A DNA stretch of 64,000 nt, taken from G963422275 sp963422275 (GTDB lineage Bacteria; Pseudomonadota; Alphaproteobacteria; Rhodobacterales; Rhodobacteraceae). Both the position numbers and the translations under genes were made by a program. The stretch spans positions 1,488,001 to 1,552,000 of the forward strand of contig OY729418.1 of the NCBI GenBank assembly GCA_963422275.1. The letters are read 5' to 3'. Of the stretch, positions 55,842 through 64,000 are shown piece after piece (position 1 is the stretch's first letter; the number at the start of each line of letters is the position of its first letter). Under the pieces are notes generated by a model that was not told where the DNA came from, searched no databases, and worked only from the letters and a program-made list of their open reading frames with translations.

Positions 55842-56321
55842 TCAAGCGCACTCCCTAAGTTCTTGCGCCGCATCGGAAACGGCGCGGACAATCTTGTCAT
55901 ACCCGGTGCAACGGCACAAATTTCCAGCCAGCCAGTACCGAATTTCCGTCTCGCTTGGATTCTTGTTCCTTTCCAGCAGGGACTTGGCTGCAACCAGAAT
56001 GCCCGGTGTGCACACGCCGCATTGCAGTGCCGCGTGTTCAAGGAATTTCCTTTGAAGCGCGTGAAGGTTCTCGCCGTCCGCAATTCCCTCCACGGTGCCA
56101 ATCTCCCCACCCTCGGCTTCAGCGGCTAGCATCAGGCACGCGCAGACGAGCCGCCCGTTCAAGGTAATGGAGCAAGCGCCGCAATCACCCGTTCCGCAAC
56201 CTTCCTTGGCACCGGTCAGTGCGAGCCGGTCGCGCAACGCGTCCAGCATGGTCTCTCGCGGGTCGCAGACGAATTCGATTTCGTCGCCGTTAACCGTCGT
56301 CCTTACATGGATCATGCTCAT
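55842..56321 (-). CDS. Xanthine dehydrogenase-family 2Fe-2S subunit
   Basis: The 159-residue small subunit binds two 2Fe-2S clusters. The ferredoxin-like one uses GCGTGDCGACSITLNGRLVC near residue 42. The helical-domain one uses ALQCGVCTPGILVAA and NLCRCTGYDKIV. It passes electrons from the molybdenum site to FAD. It overlaps the FAD gene by 4 bp and nearly abuts the molybdenum gene. Confidence 0.94.
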   Translation of the reverse strand: MSMIHVRTTVNGDEIEFVCDPRETMLDALRDRLALTGAKEGCGTGDCGACSITLNGRLVCACLMLAAEAEGGEIGTVEGIADGENLHALQRKFLEHAALQCGVCTPGILVAAKSLLERNKNPSETEIRYWLAGNLCRCTGYDKIVRAVSDAAQELRECA

Positions 56322-57178
56322 CCAGAACTCCTTGCTCTTTCGTAAGCGATTCTGGCCGCTCGACGCCCCAGCACGCCAGCAACCTTGATGCGGAACGCCT
56401 TCGTGCCTCTCTTGTCGTCAATCGGCCTGCAAGCGGCCGAGCATGCCTCGGCCACTGCATCCAGCGCGTCATTGTCCAGGCGGGAATCCACAAGAGCCGA
56501 AGCGGCGTCTTTGACCAGCAGAACGGTCGGCGCAACGGCGCCGAGTGCCACGCGGGTCTCAGTGACCCGGTCACCGTCAGTGCGCAGGCTGACGGCGCAA
56601 CCGACGACGGCAATGTCCATTTCGGTACGCGGAATGAATCGAAGATAGGCATCTCCGCCATTGACGCCACGCGCTGGAAGGAACACGGAAGTTACCATTT
56701 CGCAGCTTTCAAGAGAAGTCTGGCCAGGGGCGGCCGGGATGTCGGCGACAAAAGCCTCTCGGTGCCCCGCCGCACCCGCAATCGAAACCGTCGCCCCCGC
56801 CGCCATCAGTGCAGGTACGCTGTCAGCGGCTGGCGACGCATTGCAAAGATTGCCCACGAGCGTTGCGCGCCCTTGTATTTGTGTGGAACCAATAAGGTTC
56901 AAGGCCTCGGTCACCCCTGGCCAGTCTCTCTTGACGCCGGGATGCTCTTCCAGTTCCGCACCGGAAACGGCTGCACCTATGCGCCAGCCCCCACTTTCCG
57001 GAACTATGTCCCGCATGCCTGGAATGCGCTTGACGTCGATGACAAGGTCTGGCTCGACAAGACTTGAACGCAGCTGGACCAGCACATCCGTGCCGCCTGC
57101 AAGAAACCGGACGGTCCCGGTTTCGGCTCCTGCCCGGGCAACGGCCTCTTCGATGTTGTCGGGCGCGATGAACTCCAT
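56318..57178 (-). CDS. Xanthine dehydrogenase-family FAD subunit
   Basis: The 286-residue medium subunit has the FAD-binding loop RFLAGGTDVLVQLRSSLVEP near residue 25 and GRATLVGNLCNASPAADSVP near residue 105. The C-terminal CO-dehydrogenase-flavoprotein domain follows. No 4Fe-4S insertion typical of 4-hydroxybenzoyl-CoA reductase is seen in the length. First gene of the four-gene hydroxylase operon. Confidence 0.92.
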   Translation of the reverse strand: MEFIAPDNIEEAVARAGAETGTVRFLAGGTDVLVQLRSSLVEPDLVIDVKRIPGMRDIVPESGGWRIGAAVSGAELEEHPGVKRDWPGVTEALNLIGSTQIQGRATLVGNLCNASPAADSVPALMAAGATVSIAGAAGHREAFVADIPAAPGQTSLESCEMVTSVFLPARGVNGGDAYLRFIPRTEMDIAVVGCAVSLRTDGDRVTETRVALGAVAPTVLLVKDAASALVDSRLDNDALDAVAEACSAACRPIDDKRGTKAFRIKVAGVLGRRAARIAYERARSSG

Positions 57179-57506
57179 GATTGGCTGATACCTCCTGAAG
57201 ATGCGGCAATGACACTGTTATACTTCAATCGGGAACTGCATGCATGCACCGGCTTTCATGCGCGGGGCATGCAAAGAATATTCAGAACGACCGGCACCGC
57301 GAACCAATGCTTGGCGCCGCTTGGTCGATGCCTGGGCAACGATGCCAGCCGTGCGATTTCCAGCCGCCAAAGCCAGCCGAAATTTCGCGAACCCGATTGC
57401 ATTGCGTTCGCTCTCTTGTCAAGCCTGAATTCAATCCCTCCGCGACACTGTTTTGAATTGGGCTTTCAGCTTTGCGTGAAAATTGCTGTCACGCGCCCGC
57501 GCTGCA
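57179..57506. promoter_or_regulatory. Spacer upstream of the hydroxylase operon
   Basis: The 328 bp between the peptide transporter and the hydroxylase genes should carry the promoter of the hydroxylase operon. No regulator gene or clear operator is recognised. Confidence 0.35.
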
Positions 57507-58526
57507 TCATGATGACGGGGGTGGATCGGACATCCTCGGCTCCCAGACGCCCTCGATGTGCTCTCGCTGAAATCGAACGCAGCGCGTGAAGCGATCAGGT
57601 GTCACAGAAGCAAGCTCGGCGACAGTGTCCGTGCAAATTGGTTGTGAATAGGGGCAACGGGGAGCAAGGCGACAATGAGCGGGCGGGTCGATTGGAGACG
57701 TGGCTTCGCCTTTCAGCACAATGCGCTGCTTGCTCTGCCGGGGATGATCCACCGGTGTCGCCGAGACGAGCGCACGCGTGTAAGGGTGGAAGCTGTTGGA
57801 CAGAACTTCATGAGTCGGGCCAGTTTCCACGATCTGTCCCAGATACATCACGGAGATCCGGTCCGCGAGCACCGCAACGGCAGCCAGGTTGTGGGATATG
57901 AAGAGGTACGCAAGTTGAAGTCGCCGCTGCAAGTCCCGAAGCAGGTTGAGAATCTGCGCCTCGACCGAAACGTCCAGAGCCGAAGTCGGCTCGTCGAGAA
58001 TCAACAACCTGGGATTGGCGGCAAGTGCCCTTGCGATTCCTACGCGCTGCTGCTGGCCACCGGAAAGCGCGTGCGCGTACCTGTTGACATGCTCCTCGCC
58101 GAGCCCGACCATGCGGAAGAGCTCGATCACCCGATTTCGGATCTCGGATTTCGGGACAATGCCGTGCAGCAGGAGGGGTTCCGCAACCAGCTTGCCGACC
58201 GGGTGTCTCGGATTCAGGGATTCAAGCGGTTCCTGATACACCATTTGCATATGGGGCCGCAATTTGCGCACTTCGGAATCCGGCAGGCCGGTTATTTCCT
58301 TCCCGCCCAGGAACACATGCCCTCCACTGGGCGTCTCGAGGCGCAGGATGCACCGCCCGACCGTGGATTTTCCGCTTCCGCTTTCGCCGACCAGGGCCAG
58401 CGTTTCTCCGGCGCGAACCGTCAGGGAAATGTTGTCCGCGGCAACGAGATCTCGATGCCGAAAGATCCCCCTTCGAACAGAATAGCGTTTGCCCAGTCCA
58501 GTCACGTCGAGAAGCAAGTCGGTCAC
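57507..58526 (-). CDS. Peptide/nickel ABC transporter ATPase (DppF/OppF-like)
   Basis: The GTG at 58526 overlaps the previous stop (GTGA) and gives 339 residues. Motifs: Walker A VGESGSGKSTVGRCILRL, Q-loop QMVYQEPLESLNP, signature ALSGGQQQRVGIARAL, Walker B LLILDEPTSALDVSVEAQIL, switch ISHNL. The C-terminal cysteine-rich oligopeptide domain (CRLAPRCPYSQPIC) marks the Dpp/Opp class. Last gene of the transporter operon. Confidence 0.92.
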   Translation of the reverse strand: MTDLLLDVTGLGKRYSVRRGIFRHRDLVAADNISLTVRAGETLALVGESGSGKSTVGRCILRLETPSGGHVFLGGKEITGLPDSEVRKLRPHMQMVYQEPLESLNPRHPVGKLVAEPLLLHGIVPKSEIRNRVIELFRMVGLGEEHVNRYAHALSGGQQQRVGIARALAANPRLLILDEPTSALDVSVEAQILNLLRDLQRRLQLAYLFISHNLAAVAVLADRISVMYLGQIVETGPTHEVLSNSFHPYTRALVSATPVDHPRQSKQRIVLKGEATSPIDPPAHCRLAPRCPYSQPICTDTVAELASVTPDRFTRCVRFQREHIEGVWEPRMSDPPPSS

Positions 58527-59584
58527 GCAAGTTCCTTCCAGCGCAGGCATGCGACTCTGCGGCTTGTGCCCGCATTCTCGAGCTGGGGCACGACTGCCCG
58601 GCAAATGTCCCGCGCTTCGCCGCACCGAGGATGAAACGGGCAGCCCGCCGGCCGATTTTGCAGATCGGGAGCCTGTCCCGGAATGCTCTCGAGGTCGCCG
58701 GTTGCTTCGGTTCGAGCTCGCGCGGTCAGAAGGCCCCGTGTGTAAGGATGCAAGGGCGCGTCGAAAATTTGCTCTACCGGAGCTTCCTCAAGGACCATCC
58801 CGGCATACATCACTGCCACCCTGTCGCAGAGTTCCGCAATCACTCCGAGATTGTGGGTGATGACAATCTGGGCCAGACCTCGTTCCTTCCTCAGTTGGGA
58901 CAGCAACTGAATGATTTGGTACTGGATCGTGACGTCAAGAGCGGTGCTGGGCTCGTCCGCCAGAAGCAGTTGAGGAGAGCTTGCCAGCGCAAGCGCGATC
59001 ATCACGCGCTGCGCCATGCCTCCCGAGAGTTGGTGCGGGTACCTCCTGAGCACCTCGGCGGGGTCGAAGAGACCGACGTCGGCGAGAAGCTCCTTCGCGC
59101 GAGCCGTCGCGGCAGCGCCGCGAAGACCGGAGTGCACAAGGAGAACTTCACGAAGCACCTTGCCCACCGAGAATACGGGGTTCAGAGATGCTCGTGGGTT
59201 TTGGAAAATCATCGAGATCCGGTTGCCGCGAATGGCGCGCATCTCGTTGGCATCGAGAGCGAGCAGGTTAGTATCGAAGAACAGGATCTGCCCTCCCGTC
59301 ACGACGCCGGGAGGCTGAAGCAGGCCAACGATGGACAGTGCAGTCACCGATTTGCCCGAACCGCTCTCACCGACGATGCCGACGATTTCGCCCTCGCGCA
59401 CGGAAAGGTTGATTCCCGCAAGCACCACGACCTTCGCTGACGGCAAATGAAATTCAACGCGAAGACGCTCTATGCACAGCACAGGGACGTCGGCAACCGT
59501 TCCAGCGGCCACCGAGCCGGCGGACGACCCGCTGCTGGAGATGACAGTCTTGGCCTGCTCGCCCACTGATTCCGCGTTCGTCAA
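58523..59584 (-). CDS. Peptide/nickel ABC transporter ATPase (DppD/OppD-like)
   Basis: The TTG at 59584 overlaps the permease stop (TTGA) and gives 353 residues. Longer frames lie inside the permease gene. It has Walker A VGESGSGKSVTALSIVGLL, Q-loop SMIFQNPRASLNP, signature QLSGGMAQRVMIALAL, Walker B LLLADEPSTALDVTIQYQII and the C-terminal NRPAGCPFHPRCGEARDIC domain. The 45-residue N-terminal lead is Ser/Ala-rich and unlike family members, so a start further in is possible. Confidence 0.9.
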   Translation of the reverse strand: MTNAESVGEQAKTVISSSGSSAGSVAAGTVADVPVLCIERLRVEFHLPSAKVVVLAGINLSVREGEIVGIVGESGSGKSVTALSIVGLLQPPGVVTGGQILFFDTNLLALDANEMRAIRGNRISMIFQNPRASLNPVFSVGKVLREVLLVHSGLRGAAATARAKELLADVGLFDPAEVLRRYPHQLSGGMAQRVMIALALASSPQLLLADEPSTALDVTIQYQIIQLLSQLRKERGLAQIVITHNLGVIAELCDRVAVMYAGMVLEEAPVEQIFDAPLHPYTRGLLTARARTEATGDLESIPGQAPDLQNRPAGCPFHPRCGEARDICRAVVPQLENAGTSRRVACLRWKELA

Positions 59585-60441
59585 CGTTTGGGATCCAGCA
59601 GATCCTGGAGACCGTCGCCAATGAGGTTGAACCCCATCACCGTCACTGCAATCGCCAATCCCGGGAAAAACGAGATCCACCACTGCCCCGAAATGATGCG
59701 CGGGGCGCCCAAGCCGATCATGACGCCCCATTCAGGAGTCGGAAGATGCACGCCCAAGCCAATGAAGCTCAACCCAGCGGCATCGAGAATTGCCCAGCCG
59801 CACTGGAGTGTCGACTGAACGAATATTGGCGCGAGACTGTTGGGGAGCAAATGCCACACTAGGATTCGCATGTCCGACGCCCCAACGCCGCGGGCGGCCA
59901 TTGCGTAGAGAGAGTTGCGGAGAACGAGGAAGCGGCTTCTGGACAGCCTCGCGTAAACCGGGACGTTTACGAAAGCTATCGCAATAATGAGATTCGGGAT
60001 GCTGGGGCCAAGCACCCCGGCGATCGCCATCGCGAGTATGAATCCCGGAAAGGCCGCAATGATGTCCATCAACCGCATGCAGATCTCATCGATCTTGCCG
60101 CCGTAATATCCTGCGACCACGCCAAACGCGGACCCGATTGCAAGACCGAAGGCAACTGCACCCAGGCCGATCCCGAAATCGATCCTGATTCCGTAAAGCA
60201 CGCGCGAAAATATGTCCTCTCCGAAAATTCCGGTTCCGAAGAGATGGTTCCACGAAGGACTCTGCATCCGGTTGCGGGGATTGAGCGCGTATGGATCATA
60301 AGGTGCGATCAGCGGGGCGAGAAGGCCGAGGATCCCCAAGCAGACGATGATTCCGAACCCCAAGGCGGTCACCGGATTGCGGCGGCACCAGCCGAGCAAC
60401 TTCACGGCGGTTCCGTGCACGCGAAGCGGGACCTCGGACAT
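59581..60441 (-). CDS. Peptide/nickel ABC transporter permease (DppC-like)
   Basis: The 286-residue protein has an N-terminal hydrophobic segment (GFGIIVCLGILGLLAPLIAP), the DppC signature PYDPYALNPRNRMQSPSWNH with GTGIFGEDIFSRVLYGIR, and the coupling loop YAMAARGVGASDMRILVWHL. Starts 1 bp after the DppB stop. Confidence 0.92.
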   Translation of the reverse strand: MSEVPLRVHGTAVKLLGWCRRNPVTALGFGIIVCLGILGLLAPLIAPYDPYALNPRNRMQSPSWNHLFGTGIFGEDIFSRVLYGIRIDFGIGLGAVAFGLAIGSAFGVVAGYYGGKIDEICMRLMDIIAAFPGFILAMAIAGVLGPSIPNLIIAIAFVNVPVYARLSRSRFLVLRNSLYAMAARGVGASDMRILVWHLLPNSLAPIFVQSTLQCGWAILDAAGLSFIGLGVHLPTPEWGVMIGLGAPRIISGQWWISFFPGLAIAVTVMGFNLIGDGLQDLLDPKR

Positions 60442-60442
60442 G

Positions 60443-61450
60443 CTAGAGCCGCACCCTCGGATCAAGCATCACGTAAAGGATGTCCACCAGAAGAAACAGC
60501 ATCACGTAAACCGTCGTCGAATAGAGTATGAATCCCTGCAGGGCTGGATAGTCGCTTGACGCGATGGCGTTGTAGACGTAGCGCCCCAAACCGGGCCACG
60601 CGAATACGTTCTCCACCAGGACAACCCCGCCAAGCAGATAACCATAGACAATGGCAATCATCGTCATGACGGGAAGAATGGCGTTTCGAAGCGCGTGCCG
60701 GAAGATGACCGACCGCTCGGACAGCCCCAGTGCGCGCGCGGCGCGGGTATAGTCGGCCTCAAGAGCCTCGATCATGCTTGCACGCGTCATTCGAGCGAGA
60801 GGTGCCATGGCTGCAAAGGCCAGCACAGTCGCCGGCATCACTATGGATTGCACCGAACTGTGGAACGCGGGCCAGTTGCCGGTCAGCAGCGAATCGATCG
60901 TGTACATGCCGGTAATGGCTTCTGGAGGCGCAATGAAAACGCTTATTCGTCCCTGCGGAGCCGGAAACCAGTTCAGCAGGAAGAAGAAGACGTAGATTGC
61001 CACCAAGCTGACCCAAAACACCGGCATTGCAACCCCGAAGACCGCGAGCAACCGGGATATGTGATCGATCCATGTGCCGCGCCAGACAGCAGATGCAATC
61101 CCCAGCGGAATCGCGAGAACAATGGCAAGAAGCATCGCGAAAAGAGTCAGCTCGAACGTTGGCATGAAGCGCGACGCCAAATCATCAAGCACCGGTTCGT
61201 TGGTTACGAAGGAGTCTCCGAAGTCTCCTTGGGCGACTCCCTTTATGTAGCGGAGATACTGTACCCAAAGCGGATCGTTCAGCCCGGCATTCTCCGCAAT
61301 CCGCTCGCGGGTCTCCGCGCTTGCGAGCGGGCTGACCATAAGGTCGATCGGATTGCCCGGAATGATCCGTGTCAACGCAAAGGTGACAACGGTCACCCCA
61401 AGCAGCACTGGAAGAAGCAATAGCAGGCGTCGCGCGATGAAGGCCGTCAT
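60443..61450 (-). CDS. Peptide/nickel ABC transporter permease (DppB-like)
   Basis: The 335-residue protein opens with RRLLLLLPVLLGVTVVTFAL and RIIPGNPIDLMVSP, typical of DppB permeases. It has GDFGDSFVTNEPVLDDLASR and the coupling loop YTRAARALGLSERSVIFRHA near residue 245. Six membrane segments are apparent. It follows the binding-protein gene by about 100 bp. Confidence 0.92.
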   Translation of the reverse strand: MTAFIARRLLLLLPVLLGVTVVTFALTRIIPGNPIDLMVSPLASAETRERIAENAGLNDPLWVQYLRYIKGVAQGDFGDSFVTNEPVLDDLASRFMPTFELTLFAMLLAIVLAIPLGIASAVWRGTWIDHISRLLAVFGVAMPVFWVSLVAIYVFFFLLNWFPAPQGRISVFIAPPEAITGMYTIDSLLTGNWPAFHSSVQSIVMPATVLAFAAMAPLARMTRASMIEALEADYTRAARALGLSERSVIFRHALRNAILPVMTMIAIVYGYLLGGVVLVENVFAWPGLGRYVYNAIASSDYPALQGFILYSTTVYVMLFLLVDILYVMLDPRVRL

Positions 61451-61556
61451 GCTATGAAAACACTCTGGATTGCATCAAAAAGGCATCGAGCCGTCCGCGG
61501 AGCGGAGGGCTCGCGCTACAGTCCCGGCACCTGCTTGCTTTGAAGGGCGGCGGCAA

Positions 61557-63170
61557 CTACTCCTTGTACAGGTATTGATATCTCGTGAACTCGTCGGCAG
61601 AGTAGAACACGTAGCCCTTGACATTGGATCGCATCGCGAGAACATGCTGAGGCTGATACAGCAACGCCCAAGGAGCTTCATCGAGAATGATGCGCTGAAT
61701 CTCCACAATCGCCGCTTCTCGTGCCGCCATGTCCGTGCTGATCGTATGAGTCGCGATCAGGTCATCCACGGTCGAGTTGGCATAGTTTGCGTAGTTGCAG
61801 CAGCTATGGTGGAATTTCCAGTACACATGATAGTACGGCTCGTTGTTGATCGAGATCCAGAAGTTCGTGAAGAAAAACACCAATTCATGCTTCTGGATCT
61901 TTTCGAAATACGCAGCGCCGGGCAACTCCTGGATCTGAACGTCGATCCCGATTTCACCGAGGGACTGCCGCAGGAAAACAGCGGTTTCCTTGGCTTCCTG
62001 GCTGCCGATGGGAATCTCGAACACGGTTGAGAAACCGTCTTGGTAGCCAGCCTCGGCAAGCAATGCCTTCGCCTTTTCGAGATCGTGTTCGTATACGAAA
62101 AACTGGTCCGTGTGTCCCGGGGTTCCGAGAGGAATCGGGCTCTTCAGCTGAATCGCATAACCGTTCATGACGTCATTCACGATCGTTTCATAGGGAACCG
62201 CGTAAGAAATCGCCTGCCGAACAAGCTTGTTGTCGAACGGGGCCACCTCGTTGTTCATTCCAATGTAGGCGATCGTTCGGCTGGTGTTGCGATGAACGGT
62301 TATGCCGGGGTTCGCTTCGAGGGCTGGGATATCGATCGTCGGCAACTCAAGCGCAATGTCCACAGCTCCGCTCACCAGCTGCGCGAGCCGGCTTGACGGA
62401 TCCGGAATGACCTTGAACACGATGCGCTCGATGTGTGCAGGCTCGCCGTAATAGTTCTCGTTTCTCACGAGCACGTACTGGTTGCCAGGATCTCGGCTTT
62501 CCAGTCGGTATGGCCCCTGTTCCGTTCCACGGGAGTCGGACTTGAGCCACTCATGCGCAGACGGGTCGTCATCCGTCATGTACGGTCCCACCACATTGGC
62601 ATTCAGAATGGAGTTGCCGGCTTGCGCCATGTTTCCGAAAAGCAGCGAGTTCGGCCGGTCCAAGTGAATGGCAATGGTCTTGGAGTCGATAAGCTCGATG
62701 TGATCCTTGTCGGGAACTTCGGCAAGCGCCATGTTCCCCACTGTCACGCCTTGCTGGTCGAACAGTCTGTCAAAGGTGAATTTGACCGATTCGGCGGTGA
62801 GCGGATCGCCATTGGAGAATTTCAGGCCGTCCCGCATGTTGAAGGTCACCGTCGTTCCGTCCTCGTTCCACTCGAAACTCTCGGCCAAGCTGCCGACAAA
62901 ACTGTTCGGATCCCCGATCCGGGTGCCGTCGTCCAGCGTCACGACCTCGTAGTCAATCAGCCAAGTGTAGACGTTGGTCAAGAACTCCCAAGTATTGACA
63001 TTGCCGCTGGTGAGAGTGGGATCGATGTTCTGCAGATCCCGGGACACAGCGACGATTAGAGTATCCTTGTCAGACTGCGAATGCGCAACAGTCAGTCCGC
63101 TTGCGAACAGGAGCGCTGCCGCAACCAGCGCGAGCGCTCCGCGCTGAAAGATGTTGCAAGGAATTTTCAT
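61557..63170 (-). CDS. Peptide/nickel-type ABC substrate-binding protein
   Basis: The ATG at 63170, preceded by AGGAGA, opens a signal peptide (cleavage near TVAHSQS) and gives 537 residues of the SBP family 5 type. Typical segments are LIVAVSRDLQNIDPTLTSGN, TVTFNMRDGLKFSNGDPLTA, GTEQGPYRLESRDPGNQYVL and KLVRQAISYAVPYETIVNDV. First gene of the five-gene dpp-like operon. The ligand is unknown; the downstream hydroxylase operon on the same strand hints at a catabolic substrate, which is inference. Confidence 0.92.
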   Translation of the reverse strand: MKIPCNIFQRGALALVAAALLFASGLTVAHSQSDKDTLIVAVSRDLQNIDPTLTSGNVNTWEFLTNVYTWLIDYEVVTLDDGTRIGDPNSFVGSLAESFEWNEDGTTVTFNMRDGLKFSNGDPLTAESVKFTFDRLFDQQGVTVGNMALAEVPDKDHIELIDSKTIAIHLDRPNSLLFGNMAQAGNSILNANVVGPYMTDDDPSAHEWLKSDSRGTEQGPYRLESRDPGNQYVLVRNENYYGEPAHIERIVFKVIPDPSSRLAQLVSGAVDIALELPTIDIPALEANPGITVHRNTSRTIAYIGMNNEVAPFDNKLVRQAISYAVPYETIVNDVMNGYAIQLKSPIPLGTPGHTDQFFVYEHDLEKAKALLAEAGYQDGFSTVFEIPIGSQEAKETAVFLRQSLGEIGIDVQIQELPGAAYFEKIQKHELVFFFTNFWISINNEPYYHVYWKFHHSCCNYANYANSTVDDLIATHTISTDMAAREAAIVEIQRIILDEAPWALLYQPQHVLAMRSNVKGYVFYSADEFTRYQYLYKE

Positions 63171-64000
63171 GGGTCTCCTCCCTTTCTTCGAACCACTGGC
63201 CAAGGCCAGATGGCGTCTTGCACACGCTTTGTGATTTTGTGGAATGGCAGCTCTCTGCCGAGCCGCATCAACTCATCGGACAAATGCTGCCTGCATGGCC
63301 CGCGTGCGCTTGCCACCTCCCGTTGACCAGCGAGCTCCTCATGTGCGGATTTCATACCATTCCACACCTTGGCCCGCAATGACAAAGGGACTCCCCCGGC
63401 CTGCGATCAAGCCCGCGGCTTCGCAATTCTGTGCCCGACCAATCAACTGGCATACCACTCGTGCTTGAGTCGAAAGACAGTTCTGATTTCGGTTGGAAAC
63501 ATCCTGCGCGACCAAGTTCAACCGTGCTGGAATTTGGTGCCGCGGTCTGCGGTCTCTCCAATTCCTTTTGATCGAAATCCAGTTAAATTTTCCGAATTTT
63601 GCTGGCATGGAAGCTTCTGGCGGCACGAGCATTTTTGGAAGCATCGCAGGCTAACTGCAGCGAGGAGCGGCAGGGGCAAGCCGGCTACGGGACTGCAGGC
63701 CAGTGCTGCCCAACGTTTTCCGGGACCACCGGCTCAAAGCGCCAGTTGTACCTCGACACTTGATGGTGCCCGTGATGGCAATCAAGAGGTCTGCTTGTTC
63801 AAGCAGCGACTAGATGGTTTGTCACGGAGACGATACCTCCTTATAGAAATGGAGGAGCGTTGATGTGGAAGAGTTTCGTGAAGATTTGTGCCGTCGAGAT
63901 GGAAGCAAGCGGATAATTCTGTCGCAAATTTGATACAGTTTCAAACACGATCATGTTGTTTACATGATGTTCGATCAGATGCTTGCACGCGGCAGAAAGT
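63171..64000. other. Terminal 830 bp, nothing recognised
   Basis: The promoter of the peptide-type transporter should lie just before 63171. No gene, RNA or repeat beyond that can be supported. A 164-codon plus-strand frame at 63369-63863 has no family features and atypical composition. Confidence 0.4.

Noticed and set aside
57675..58634. 319-codon plus-strand frame
   Set aside because: Shadow of the DppF-like ATPase.
63369..63863. Possible gene at the right edge
   Set aside because: No recognisable motif, no convincing ribosome site and no matching neighbour; left as unassigned.
1..64000. CRISPR arrays, rRNA and tRNA genes
   Set aside because: No regularly spaced repeats and no tRNA or rRNA signatures were seen by eye; a tRNAscan or Infernal run would settle it.

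Overview
The window looks like part of an alphaproteobacterial chromosome close to the replication origin, heavily broken up by insertion sequences. Two blocks of genes support this. The first, on the minus strand, is rho, mnmE, mnmG, rsmG, parA, parB (25.6 to 18.7 kb), with two perfect parS sites. The second, on the plus strand, is maf-aroE-coaE-dnaQ followed by convergent secB (32.6 to 35.9 kb). In Caulobacter and relatives the origin lies just upstream of the maf-like gene, on the side of rho and the heme genes. The 300 bp before maf here are AT-rich and carry repeated DnaA-box-like motifs. Taurine-type sulfonate catabolism, three toxin-antitoxin modules and the many decayed insertion sequences would fit a host-associated lineage in genome decay, but that is inference.

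Layout. 0-1.6 kb: transposase remnants. 1.6-9.3 kb: putA (proline to glutamate) divergent from an acyl-CoA ligase pair (malate/succinate-CoA ligase type), then a DUF1428 protein and a CinA/MoaB-like protein. 9.5-14.9 kb: a mobile-element zone holding the wreck of one large gene with a Cap4/DUF4297-like nuclease domain, a STAND-type NTPase and helical repeats, resembling an Avs antiphage protein. It is interrupted by an IS1595-type fragment and by an IS5-type copy that itself carries an intact IS427-type element in its target duplication. 15-17.6 kb: TumA/TumE-type toxin-antitoxin pair and a complete but frameshifted IS5-type element. 17.8-26.7 kb: an MBL hydrolase, the par/mnm/rho block and hemJ. 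27-32.3 kb: an IS cluster with a RES/Xre toxin-antitoxin pair, sitting between hemJ and the candidate origin. 32.6-36.8 kb: maf block, secB and a TerC-family protein.

36.9-43.3 kb: xsc and pta (sulfoacetaldehyde to acetyl phosphate to acetyl-CoA), followed by a TPP riboswitch and thiBPQ. Xsc needs thiamine diphosphate, so the import system and a major user of the cofactor are neighbours. 43.4-49.5 kb: a second mobile zone with a serine recombinase broken by two amber codons, a BrnT-like toxin overlapping its antitoxin, an IS1595-type wreck with scrambled domain order and an intact IS4-type element. 49.6-63.2 kb: catabolic and transport genes on the minus strand. These are a sugar-type ABC transporter without its ATPase, a three-subunit molybdenum hydroxylase with a MoaD/ThiS-like protein overlapping its last gene, and a complete five-gene peptide/nickel-type ABC transporter. 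The last 800 bp hold nothing recognisable.

No rRNA, tRNA or CRISPR array was seen. The IS names used here are family-level assignments from protein motifs, terminal repeats and target duplications read by eye.
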